Under the pieces are notes generated by a model. That model was not told the origin of the DNA, ran no database searches, and saw only the letters and a list, made by a program, of their open reading frames with translations. This document shows, in pieces, positions 55,354-63,910 of a stretch of 64,000 nucleotides of DNA (position 1 is the stretch's first letter; every line of letters begins with the position of its first letter). A program made the translations under genes and the position numbers. The stretch is from Neobacillus sp. PS3-40 (GTDB taxonomy: Bacteria > Bacillota > Bacilli > Bacillales > Cytobacillaceae): NCBI RefSeq assembly GCF_030915485.1, contig NZ_CP133266.1:3042001-3106000 (forward strand), given 5' to 3'.

Positions 55354-56133
55354 TTGTCTATATTTGCATTAGATATTGCTGAACAAGTTTATACTTGTAA
55401 AGTATGTCCTCACGCAAATACATTTGAAAGAATATATTATCAACAGAGATCCACTCCACATATTGCTTTTATATTGCAAAACCCAGGCTCACCAAATAAA
55501 AAGGACAAAGAACAATTAGACAAAATTAAAAATGAATCATCAGAGTTCAAGGCTAGTTTTCATACAAAAGGGTTGAAGAATTGGCTATTAGATAATGGAA
55601 AAGGTAATACAGAATATTTTTATAAGTTTTTCCGACTTCTCTATAAAAGTAAATTGATAGAAACTGCGATTAGTGAAATTGACGATTTTAGAGACTATGT
55701 TAATAATGACAATTTGTTTAATGATGTTTATTTTACAGATGCGGTAAAATGTGTAGGTAAAACAAAGGATATGGATAAACTTGTAGATGTATTTGATAAT
55801 TGCGTGAACAGTTATTTAGTAAAAGAATTTTCTCTATTAGAGAACTTAGAATATATATTTGTCTTTAGTACAAGAGGATGGAATGCTTTTAGAAATATTT
55901 TTAATGAGTATGAATGTGTTTCGAATCCTAGTTTAGATAATTTTACAGTTGCTCAATCACATGGTTATGTTTTTAATGTAAATATATCCAATGAGCATGA
56001 AAGAATAGTAAAGGCTATACCTTTAACGCATATGAGTAAAACAAATAGGAATAATACCCTTCGTGATTCATATTTTGATTACTTAGAAGAGGGATTGAAC
56101 TATATATATTCACTAAATCAGACAGCAAAATAG
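55354..56133 (+). CDS. Uracil-DNA glycosylase-superfamily-like protein
   Basis: 259 residues. The order of motifs suggests a UDG fold: IAFILQNPGSP, VYFTDAVKC, YIFVFSTRGWNAF and IPLTHMSKT. An N-terminal C-x2-C (15-18) recalls the cysteines of iron-sulfur family members but only two are there. TTG start behind AAGGAGG. Lone UDG-like proteins in mobile elements can be repair or defence genes; which is not clear. Confidence 0.55.
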   Translation: MSIFALDIAEQVYTCKVCPHANTFERIYYQQRSTPHIAFILQNPGSPNKKDKEQLDKIKNESSEFKASFHTKGLKNWLLDNGKGNTEYFYKFFRLLYKSKLIETAISEIDDFRDYVNNDNLFNDVYFTDAVKCVGKTKDMDKLVDVFDNCVNSYLVKEFSLLENLEYIFVFSTRGWNAFRNIFNEYECVSNPSLDNFTVAQSHGYVFNVNISNEHERIVKAIPLTHMSKTNRNNTLRDSYFDYLEEGLNYIYSLNQTAK

Positions 56134-56259
56134 GCTGACTTTTTTGTTTTAAGTGTTTTTCCTCTGAACAACTAATAAAACTAAGTCATTGTTACGTAGA
56201 ACAACGATACTATTCAATAAAAAATGATATCTCACGATCTTGCGATTGCGGAAGACCAT

Positions 56260-56306
56260 AAGCCTAATTCCTCGGTAAAAAATAAGGAGGAATAGGCTTT
56301 TTTATT
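56260..56306 (+). terminator. Terminator
   Basis: AAGCCTA..TTCCTC pairs with GAGGAA.TAGGCTT, then T-run. Confidence 0.8.
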
Positions 56307-56366
56307 TCTAAATCCTTAATGTTTTGCTGTTGGTAAACCGCGCGCCGTTATAAGGTGGTGAATATC

Positions 56367-56429
56367 ATGGCAATTGGTGGTAAAAAAATATGGCAGAGAG
56401 GGTACATTCTTATGGCTGTTATCATGTAG
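56367..56429 (+). pseudogene. Short yolD relic
   Basis: MAIGGKKIWQRGYILMAVIM then TAG resembles a decayed YolD start, behind AAGGTGGTG. The rest is gone. Confidence 0.4.
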
Positions 56430-56483
56430 TTAAGGAATATTTAAGATAGGTTTATAAATGCTAAATTAAGAATGTTATATTAA

Positions 56484-56629
56484 TAGTCTATTATAGACTA
56501 GTTTTATAAGGATAATCTTACTAAAAGATAGACTATTTTAGACTATTTTAGACTACTTTAGACTACTATAGACTACTTTAGACTACTTCAGACTACTTTA
56601 GACTACAATGGATGATCTAAAATAGTCTA
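56484..56629. repeat. Eight 10-bp direct repeats flanked by inverted copies
   Basis: Eight back-to-back 10-bp units run from 56,527 to 56,606, consensus TTTAGACTAC with few changes. A perfect 17-base palindrome TAGTCTAT-T-ATAGACTA stands before it (56,484-56,500), and an inverted copy CTAAAATAGTCTA after it (56,617-56,629). The period is about one helical turn. The nuclease gene starts 117 bases later. Confidence 0.92.
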
Positions 56630-56745
56630 GATTCGCTAATTCATTTAGAAGTTTTAAAAAAATTAATAATTTTATAGTTTATCAAGTATAAGTTTTAATT
56701 TTTTGCGTAAAACTAGTAAAAACCTTTGATAGAAGGGCTGGTTTT

Positions 56746-58269
56746 ATGCGAAAAAGAAGGAAATGGAACGAGGAAAAGATTAAAGAAGTTTTATTAAATC
56801 TTTATCATGAGGGGAAACTTACCATTTCATATTTGTATATGCAATATGGTGGAATGGTGAGAGCTATAGTAGAGGATTATGGGTCTCTAGAAGTGGTTTT
56901 TGGTAAGTTAGGAATCCCTTTTGAAGACATTTATAAATTGGAGCATTGGCCTGCAGAAAGAGTTCTCCAGGATTTAATAAGTCTTCATAAGCAAGGTGTT
57001 TTGACTCCTATCTATCTTAGAGAAAATCATTTGAAGTTACTATATGGATGCAAGGCACGATTCGGTTCTTTGGAAAATGCCTTAAAAGAATGTGGCATAT
57101 CATATGAAGAAATTAGATTGAATAATATATGGACCAAAGATAAAGTTGATAGTTCATTGTTAGAGCTTGATTCACAAGGGGTGTTAACACCTATTTATGT
57201 AAGAAATCATGGTGATGGCCTTTTAGGTGGCTGTAAAAGGTTTTATGGTTCTCTTGAAAATGCTGTAGAGGCAAACGGTATTTCTTATCAAGACATATTA
57301 CAGAGGGAAAGTTGGGATAAACAAAAGGTTACTGTTATCTTAAGGGACATGAATAATGAAGGTCACTCTCTGCAAAGTCTTCACTTAAAGATTAATTATC
57401 CTGAGATTCATGCTGCCTGTGTTAGATTATTTGGTTCCTTTATAAATGCAATAACGTCAGCAGGTTTTACAATTGATGAGATATATGGAACTGAAAGATG
57501 GGATAAAAAGAAAATTCTCTTAAACCTACAGGAACTTGGCGTTGAAGGGATACTTAAAACTAAAAATTTTGCCCTTGAGTTTAGACCTTTATATAAAGCT
57601 TGTTATAGGGAATTTGGTTCGTTTATAAATGCTTGTGAAGCAGCTGGTCTACCTTCTAGAAGAATTAAAGAAAGTAGACCGTATATGGATAAAAAAACCT
57701 GGGAAGCGGATGAAGTAATTAATAATTTATATGAATGGTTTTATGTAAAAGGTAAAACTCAAAGAGAACTATTCACCGAAAATAGTAAATTGGAGAAAGC
57801 TGCAAGAGATCACTTCGGTACTTTACGTAAAGCACTCAATGAAATAGACGTAGACTATGAACAAAGGTGGCGAAAGAATGTTAGAAGTGCAGGTATTAGG
57901 TTTGAAAATATTGTGGAAAAAGTTTTAGGAGAGTTAAACTATCCAATCGTTTTAAGAAATAAACTTATAAATGTTAAAGGCACATTAATAAAACCTGATT
58001 TTGTTTTAGAGGGAAATATTTATATTGATGCGAAGATTTCTGCTTGGACACAATCGATAGAAGATACAATAAACAAATATAAAGACTACTGTAAGGAATT
58101 ATGGATAGTATATTGGTATAGTGAAAGGAAAAGTTTTGATGGTGTTCAGTTTAAGTCTATAGAGGAATTTATCGAAATGTTACCAGAAGAAAAAAAGTAT
58201 TTTTATCATGAAGAATTAAATGATCTTGAAGTGTGGCTTAATGAAAGTGTTATCAATAAAAGAGAATAG
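56746..58269 (+). CDS. Six-repeat DNA-binding protein with PD-(D/E)XK nuclease domain
   Basis: 507 residues. Six units start at W7, W68, W129, W190, W252 and W319, about 61 residues each, with pattern W-x-(K/E)-V..L..L...G..(T)PIY....L...C...(F)GSLENA....GI.Y.EI. They resemble the homing-endonuclease-associated repeat (HNH_repeat family, from memory). A C-terminal restriction-like fold follows with E387, D418 in KPDF, and D428-x-K430 in IYIDAKIS: a full PD-(D/E)XK site. The combination predicts a sequence-specific DNA cutter reading a long modular site. An array of eight 10-bp repeats lies just upstream. Start behind GAAGGG; no partner gene adjoins. Confidence 0.78.
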   Translation: MRKRRKWNEEKIKEVLLNLYHEGKLTISYLYMQYGGMVRAIVEDYGSLEVVFGKLGIPFEDIYKLEHWPAERVLQDLISLHKQGVLTPIYLRENHLKLLYGCKARFGSLENALKECGISYEEIRLNNIWTKDKVDSSLLELDSQGVLTPIYVRNHGDGLLGGCKRFYGSLENAVEANGISYQDILQRESWDKQKVTVILRDMNNEGHSLQSLHLKINYPEIHAACVRLFGSFINAITSAGFTIDEIYGTERWDKKKILLNLQELGVEGILKTKNFALEFRPLYKACYREFGSFINACEAAGLPSRRIKESRPYMDKKTWEADEVINNLYEWFYVKGKTQRELFTENSKLEKAARDHFGTLRKALNEIDVDYEQRWRKNVRSAGIRFENIVEKVLGELNYPIVLRNKLINVKGTLIKPDFVLEGNIYIDAKISAWTQSIEDTINKYKDYCKELWIVYWYSERKSFDGVQFKSIEEFIEMLPEEKKYFYHEELNDLEVWLNESVINKRE

Positions 58270-58314
58270 GGCTTGAATTGAAAATTGTTTTTTTAAAAAA
58301 TATATTCAAGCCCT
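58267..58314 (+). terminator. Terminator of the nuclease gene
   Basis: AGGGCTTGAAT pairs with ATTCAAGCCCT around an AT loop. The T-run is weak. Confidence 0.6.
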
Positions 58315-58378
58315 TCATAATCTTAGGATGTTAAATTTAACATTAATTTAACGCAATCCAATAAAAAGTCGTAAAAAA

Positions 58379-58946
58379 TTTTTCTCACCTTAGCATACTC
58401 AGGACTAAGAGTTGGAGAATTGTGTGCATTAATGTGGAAAGATCTTTCTTTTAAAGATTACACAGTCAGTGTTACAAAGACATATTATAATCCCCGTAAC
58501 ATTATAAGGGAGTACCATCTTTTACCACCTAAAACTAAAACATCTAAAAGGATCATAGAACTTGATCCTATTGTATTAAAAGAACTGGAAAGACTTAAAG
58601 CAAGGCAGAACGAACTTAAAATGCTAAACCGTAATATCTATTATGATAAAGATTTTGTGTTTGCTAAAACTGGTAACCATCTTGGATATCCAGAACTTAT
58701 TAAGACAATACAGAATCGGATGACCCGTCTATTAAAGTTATCAGGACTAATCCTGCATTGACACCTCACTCACTACGTCATACACATACATCTTTACTTG
58801 CAGAAGCTGGAGTAGGCATACACGAAATAATGGAACGTTTGGGGCATATTGAAGACGATATTACGAAGAGAGTATATCTACATGTTACAAAGACAATGAA
58901 GACAGAAGCCTCTAAGAAATTTGGAGAGTTAATGAGGAACCTATAA
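58379..58946 (+). pseudogene. Truncated, frameshifted tyrosine integrase
   Basis: Reads FLTLAYSGLRVGELCALMW, the first catalytic arginine box, then the core domain to 58,761. A missing A near 58,748 shifts frame, and HSLRHTHTSLLAEAGV, RLGH and the YLHVT tyrosine follow in the next frame. The N-terminal half is missing. Its position next to a tRNA-like end suggests an old integration site. Confidence 0.8.
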
Positions 58947-58983
58947 ACTACTTATTGGAAAGTTAGGGGGGTGTTAAAAACAG

Positions 58984-59028
58984 AAAAACTGTGACCTTCT
59001 GTCTAGTAACAGAAGGTCACAGTTTTTT
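58984..59028 (+). terminator. Terminator after the integrase relic
   Basis: AAAACTGTGACCTTCTGT pairs with ACAGAAGGTCACAGTTTT, six T. Perfect stem. Confidence 0.88.
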
Positions 59029-59037
59029 ACTTTGTTA

Positions 59038-59062
59038 TGGTGGCGCATAGCGGGATTGAACC
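59038..59062 (-). other. tRNA 3'-end-like fragment, candidate att site
   Basis: On the minus strand it reads GGTTCAATCCCGC then TATGCGCCACCA: a T-loop, 3' acceptor strand and CCA. The bases before it do not pair as a T-stem should, so only the 3' end is tRNA-like. It lies 92 bases from the integrase relic. Confidence 0.5.
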
Positions 59063-59501
59063 TTTGGTCCTCCACGCTGCCAGGGTAGTAGCTACTATTT
59101 CTCCTAGTGTCCCTTAGTTTTCTAAAGACTATATATATTAATGTTTTTTAGTAACAGATATGAATTATATTACCTCCTGTTATTTCTAATTTTCCAAAGT
59201 GCATGACCAATATGTGACCAATAAAAATATGACTCAGGGCCTAGTCAATTGTAGATATTTATAACCTACAGAATTAATATCTAGCAAACTTTCATGAAAT
59301 GGTAATATAAATAATAATAATTATATATTATTTATTGGACACCTATGAGCTATAGGTAGTCCTTATTAGCCAAGAGTTGAGCTAATCAGACCTACAAAAG
59401 GAATGTCATCAACTTTCGTGCTAGTCTGATATGACGTTTTGATATGCAGGACGAATCACAATTCCACATTTCGAAGAAAATCTAGAATTATTCTTGGTGA
59501 T
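59063..59501. other. Noncoding stretch
   Basis: About 440 bases without a supported gene or repeat. Confidence 0.4.
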
Positions 59502-59540
59502 AAAGAGGACGAATCTTCAATTGAAGATTCGTCCTCTTTT
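59502..59540 (+). terminator. Perfect hairpin before radC relic
   Basis: AAAGAGGACGAATCTTCAA pairs with its complement, with T following. Probably ends an earlier transcript. Confidence 0.75.
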
Positions 59541-59573
59541 AATTTATTAAAAATAGTAAGGGGGAAACAATTT

Positions 59574-60085
59574 ATGAATAACTACTCATTGTCACAAAAC
59601 ATGCAAATGGAGTTACTTGGTGAAAGTTTAATATTAAAACAGCCATCCAAAAGAGTAAATATTGTAAGTCTTAAACTTGTAAAGGAAAACAGTTTTCATT
59701 ATCCAGAAAGAAATGTTAAATCACCAGAAGATGCGTATAAACTATTTAAGCAATTTTTAGTCGATGTAGACCGTGAATATTTTATTGTTGTTTGCTTAGA
59801 TACAAAGAATCAACCGACTGCTATAAACATTTGTCACATAGGAAGTTTAAATGCTAGTATAGTGCATCCAAGGGAAGTTCTGAAGCCTGCAATACTATCA
59901 AATTCAGCTTCAATAATCGTGGCACATAACCCCATCCTAGCAATGATCCAACACCAAGCCGTGAAGATATTGAGGTTACAAAAAGACTAGCAGAAGCAGG
60001 GAAAATAATTGGCATTGAGGTATTAGACCATCTTGTTGTTTGTTCTGATAAATTTATATCTCTTAAAGAGAAGGGGTATGTTTGA
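59574..60085 (+). pseudogene. radC-like gene with a 2-base frameshift
   Basis: Element-type RadC (JAB/MPN domain). The reading frame runs MNNYSLSQNM to IVAHN, then two extra C near 59,929 shift frame at the metal motif. In the other frame [13 protein letters not shown] through to KEKGYV completes the protein. The usual HPSGD reads HPSND. Originally about 170 residues. Confidence 0.8.
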
Positions 60086-60116
60086 TATTACCAAATTTTT
60101 ATTCTTAAAGGAAAGG

Positions 60117-60154
60117 AACTGGTATGGCTTTAAATATTTAAAGCCATACCAGTT
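60117..60154. repeat. Perfect 38-bp palindrome
   Basis: The whole 38-base segment is its own reverse complement; half-site AACTGGTATGGCTTTAAAT. No strong T-run follows. Cruciform, operator or terminator. Confidence 0.75.
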
Positions 60155-60428
60155 ATTTAAGTGGAGATGTAAATGTGTAAGTTTTTTTTGTTTGATATAA
60201 TTAACACTTAACTAGGAACTGATGTTCCTGTATAATAACTAGTAGGATATCACAATTTATTTCTGGGATTGATAACCATTGACTGTATATGGATAGACGT
60301 AGACTTCAATCCAATGTATCATTATAATTTATAAAGTATTTATAAAAAATATAAAAATTAAAGTGTATCCTTAAGGAATTACATGTCGGGGTGCACCTTT
60401 TTATTTTCTTTAAAGTGGAGTGGGTTAA
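60155..60428. other. Noncoding leader of the methylase pair
   Basis: 270 bases, no gene seen; presumably contains the promoter of the methylase genes. Confidence 0.4.
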
Positions 60429-61499
60429 ATGCGTTATATTGGATCAAAGGAGAAACTACTTAACTTCATTTATGACTTTATTGAATCAAAGGTGGATAGA
60501 GGATCAGACACACTTACTTTTGCTGATTTATTTACAGGGACGGCAACTGTGTCAAAGTTTTTTAGAAATAAAGGATATAAAGTAATTGCAAACGATATAT
60601 TAACAGTTTGTGTTATATGGGCTAAGGCAGCTTTAGCATCAAATAGTCAAATAACCTTTAATAAGTTAGCAAATTCAAAAGAAATTAGAAAACAAGAGTT
60701 CACTAATTTATTTCCAAAAAATATAGATTTGGTTCTAAACCATTTAAATAGTCTTAAAGGTAAAGAAGGGTTTATTTATACAGAATACTCTCCAGAAGGT
60801 ACTAATAATAGGATGTACCTTACTGGTGAAAATGCATCTAAGATTGATGCTATTAGAAATCAGATAAAATTATGGAAAGCATCTAATTTAATTAATGAAT
60901 CAGAAGAGGCACTATTAATTGCATCACTTTTATTGGCAACAAATAGGGTAGCTAATATTGCTGGAACGTATGGTGCCTTTTTAAAAAAATGGGATAAAAG
61001 AGCATTTAATCCTATTAAATTAGAGTTGATAGACACCCCTACTAATGATAATTTAGATCATATTGTGATTCAACAAGAAGTACAGCAGATTTCAGAGAGT
61101 ATAGTTGCTGATGTAGTTTATCTTGATCCACCATACAATTTCCGACAGTACGGTGCTTACTATCATGTATTAGAAACTATTGCTGTGGGTGACTCCCCAA
61201 TTGTAACTGGTAAAACGGGGTTAAGACCTTGGCAGGAAAAAAAGTCCGACTTCTGTTATAAAGGTAAAGCAGCTATTGCTCTTAAAGAAGTGATAAATAA
61301 ATTAAAAATTAACCATATTTTTTTAAGCTATAATGCTGATGGAATATTAGAACATGAAGAGATTTTAGAAATTTTAAGGGAAAAAGGAACTGTGGAATTT
61401 AAGGATATATCGTTCCAAAGGTATAAAAGCAATAATGGTGGTAGTGGGGAACTAAAAGTAAAGGAGCGGTTATATTATGTCAAAAGTAAATCAAAATAA
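60429..61499 (+). CDS. D12-class adenine-N6 DNA methylase
   Basis: 356 residues of the Dam/D12 family. It starts MRYIGSKEKLL, with the SAM-binding motif DLFTGTATVSKFF near residues 35-50 and the catalytic DPPYNFRQY. It methylates adenine in a DNA site not predictable here. The start lies behind GTGGAGTGGG. The second methylase overlaps its end by 23 bases. No restriction nuclease gene lies in the operon. Confidence 0.9.
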   Translation: MRYIGSKEKLLNFIYDFIESKVDRGSDTLTFADLFTGTATVSKFFRNKGYKVIANDILTVCVIWAKAALASNSQITFNKLANSKEIRKQEFTNLFPKNIDLVLNHLNSLKGKEGFIYTEYSPEGTNNRMYLTGENASKIDAIRNQIKLWKASNLINESEEALLIASLLLATNRVANIAGTYGAFLKKWDKRAFNPIKLELIDTPTNDNLDHIVIQQEVQQISESIVADVVYLDPPYNFRQYGAYYHVLETIAVGDSPIVTGKTGLRPWQEKKSDFCYKGKAAIALKEVINKLKINHIFLSYNADGILEHEEILEILREKGTVEFKDISFQRYKSNNGGSGELKVKERLYYVKSKSK

Positions 61500-62517
61500 G
61501 GAATTAGACTTGGAAATTGTCGAAGATAAAGAAAACATTATAGAAGGTGAAGATAAAGATCTCGAAGAGCAAGATCAAAGCACAAATATTCTTCCTTTCT
61601 GGAGAGAAGAAAAAAGTAAAGGTAGGAAGAAGAAAAAGGAAATGGGGGTTAATGGTGTAGACCTTGGTGAAAGAGGGATTTATGATAAAAGAAATAAATT
61701 AAATGACCTTACTGGGAGAGAGTGGACATTTTTTCTAAATAGTGTCCTAGTGAAAGCTTATCCGCCAAGAGTAAAGGAAGGGGTTGGATTTGACCTAAGG
61801 AAAATTCATCCTTCACCTAAACCTCCTCAGTTAATGAAGGATATCATATCATTCTTCACTAAAGGTGATCAGTGGATTCTAGACCCTTTCGTTGGAGTAG
61901 GTGGAAGTCTTTTGGGTGGCTCATTGTGTGACACTCCTAGACATGGAGTTGGGATAGATTTAAATCACTTATACCTAAATGCTTATAAAACCGTATGTGA
62001 AACCGATAGTATACCTTTAGAACACACAATACATGGGGACTCAAAAGAAGTACTTTCAAACCCCCACCCTTTATTAGATAGAAAATTTCAGATGATAATA
62101 ACAGATCCTCCTTACGCAGATATGATGAATAAAAAAAAGACAGGTCAGAAATTAAAGTTTTATGGGAAAGATGAACCTTCGCCATATACAAATGATGAAC
62201 GTGATCTTGGAAATCAGGAATATGATCAATTTTTGATTCAGTTTAAAGATATTATGGAGTTGGCAGTAAAAAAATTAGAAGTAGGAAAATATGCAGTGGT
62301 CTTCTGTAAAGACTTTCAACCAAAACCCGACAAACCCAATATACTACATGCAGACATTATTAATTCATTAAGTACAATACCAGGCTTAGTATATAGAGGA
62401 ATGAAAATTTGGTATGATCAGGCAAATGACCTTTTCCCTTTTGGCTATCCGTATGCATTTGTGATGCATCAAATGCATCAATATATACTTATTTTTAGAA
62501 AAGAGGAAGAAAAATAA
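61477..62517 (+). CDS. N4/N6 DNA methylase, second of the pair
   Basis: 346 residues. An acidic, charged N-terminal region (1-70) precedes the methylase with PSPKPPQLMKDIISFFTKG, the SAM motif DPFVGVGGSLLGG and then TDPPYADM. The order SAM motif before DPPY is the N6/N4 type of circularly ordered methylases. AGGAGCGG inside the upstream gene starts it. A terminator hairpin, now split by IS3, follows at once, so it is the last gene. Confidence 0.85.
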   Translation: MSKVNQNKELDLEIVEDKENIIEGEDKDLEEQDQSTNILPFWREEKSKGRKKKKEMGVNGVDLGERGIYDKRNKLNDLTGREWTFFLNSVLVKAYPPRVKEGVGFDLRKIHPSPKPPQLMKDIISFFTKGDQWILDPFVGVGGSLLGGSLCDTPRHGVGIDLNHLYLNAYKTVCETDSIPLEHTIHGDSKEVLSNPHPLLDRKFQMIITDPPYADMMNKKKTGQKLKFYGKDEPSPYTNDERDLGNQEYDQFLIQFKDIMELAVKKLEVGKYAVVFCKDFQPKPDKPNILHADIINSLSTIPGLVYRGMKIWYDQANDLFPFGYPYAFVMHQMHQYILIFRKEEEK

Positions 62518-62530
62518 AGGCACCTATATT
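62518..62530 (+). terminator. Methylase terminator split by IS3, left arm
   Basis: GCACCTA (62,520-62,526) is the left arm. The right arm TAGGTGC (63,968-63,974) with five T lies beyond the IS. Joined, they give GCACCTA-TATT-TAGGTGC-TTTTT. Confidence 0.8.
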
Positions 62531-62561
62531 TGATCTGAACCCAAAAAGTTAGACACGAATT

Positions 62562-63311
62562 TTAAGCAGCTTCCTGGGCAAGAGTTCGGTATTGAACCGG
62601 ACTCTTGCCTTTTAATTTTGCCTTAATTCGTTTGTGATTGTAATAATGGATATAATCCTCTAATTCTCGTTTAAAATGCTCCATACTCTCAAATTCTCTA
62701 AGATAGAGTAATTCACTTTTTAATAAGCCAAAGAAATTCTCTATGACTGCGTTATCTAAACAATTACCTTTACGCGACATGCTTTGTATAATCCCTTGCT
62801 CTTTTAAGGCGTGTTGATACTGTTTCATCTGATAATGCCATCCCTGATCTGAGTGAAGGATAGGGGAATCGCCATCTTTTAATTGTTTAAATGCCTTATC
62901 TAACATATTTGAAACCAATGGATAAACAGGACGTTTTTCAAGATGGTACGAAATAATTTCTCCGTTATAAAGGTCCAGAATCGGCGATAAATAGAGCTTT
63001 TCACCATATAAATGGAATTCCGTCACATCTGTTACCCACTTCTCATTTGGCTTCGTAGATTGGAAATTACGCTCTAAAATATTAGGTGCGATTTTTCCTA
63101 CTTTTCCACAGTATGAGCGATACTTTTTCATACGAACAAGACACTTTAAACCTATTTCATTCATTAGGCGACGGACTGTTTTATGATTTAGTACAAACCC
63201 CCGATTACGTAATTCCAATGTAATACGCCTATAACCATAACGGCCTTGGTGTTCATCAAAAATCTGTTGGATAACCTCTTTTAATTCACTATATTTGTCT
63301 GGTTGATTCAT
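62562..63311 (-). CDS. IS3 transposase OrfB (integrase core)
   Basis: 249 residues from the ATG; the frame is open upstream to the slippery site at 63,464. The DDE triad is seen in WVTDVTEF, LHSDQGW and NFFGLLKSE. Made as an OrfAB fusion through -1 shifting at A-AAA-AAG (63,458-63,464), which gives the active transposase. Confidence 0.9.
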   Translation of the reverse strand: MNQPDKYSELKEVIQQIFDEHQGRYGYRRITLELRNRGFVLNHKTVRRLMNEIGLKCLVRMKKYRSYCGKVGKIAPNILERNFQSTKPNEKWVTDVTEFHLYGEKLYLSPILDLYNGEIISYHLEKRPVYPLVSNMLDKAFKQLKDGDSPILHSDQGWHYQMKQYQHALKEQGIIQSMSRKGNCLDNAVIENFFGLLKSELLYLREFESMEHFKRELEDYIHYYNHKRIKAKLKGKSPVQYRTLAQEAA

Positions 63312-63400
63312 TTGTTTTACCCAGTAATAATACGTACTACGTGGGATTTCAGCGACTTTTACCAGGTCAATTACCTTAAATTCTTGCCTTAATTCATAGA

Positions 63401-63910
63401 TTACTTTCGCTTTGTCCTGTTCTGAGACTTTTCCTTTTCTTGAATTAAGGCATGTAACTTTTTTAAGTATGCATTCTCCATGCGTAAACGTTCATTTTCA
63501 GCTAATAATGGATCTTGTGATCCTTTTATTGGTTGTGGTTTCTTTGTATCTTTTTTCATAAATGGACGCCCTCTCTCCTTAGGTTTCAGAGCGTCTATTC
63601 CATTCTCATTAAAAGCCTTTTCCCATTTTAGAACGGTTGAAGGAGCTGGAATATTAAATATAGCAGCTGTTTTTCTATGAGACGTCCCTGTATCTCTCAT
63701 ATAATTTAGTACGTCAATTTTAAACTCTAAAGAGTAATCTGTATACTTTGGGATTAAGCCTTTCATACCATGTAATTCATATAAGCTAACCCATTTCATA
63801 ATAAATAGATAATCAATTCCTGATTCCTTCTCCAACGTTCTATAGGATTTAAAATCTTCAAGATATCCTTTTACGACAGCTAATTTTATTTCTAACGAAT
63901 ATTTCGCCAT
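63401..63910 (-). CDS. IS3 OrfA (helix-turn-helix)
   Basis: 169 residues with two helix-turn-helix parts (about 1-50 and 60-110, with DTGTSHRKTAAIFNIPAPST) and a C-terminal leucine-zipper-like region (about 140-160). The ATG seven bases after GGAGGTGC is preferred to an earlier frame start. It binds IS ends and regulates transposition. Confidence 0.88.
   Translation of the reverse strand: MAKYSLEIKLAVVKGYLEDFKSYRTLEKESGIDYLFIMKWVSLYELHGMKGLIPKYTDYSLEFKIDVLNYMRDTGTSHRKTAAIFNIPAPSTVLKWEKAFNENGIDALKPKERGRPFMKKDTKKPQPIKGSQDPLLAENERLRMENAYLKKLHALIQEKEKSQNRTKRK

Noticed and set aside
56527-56606. CRISPR array
   Set aside because: Units are 10 bp, contiguous and without spacers, and no cas genes are near.
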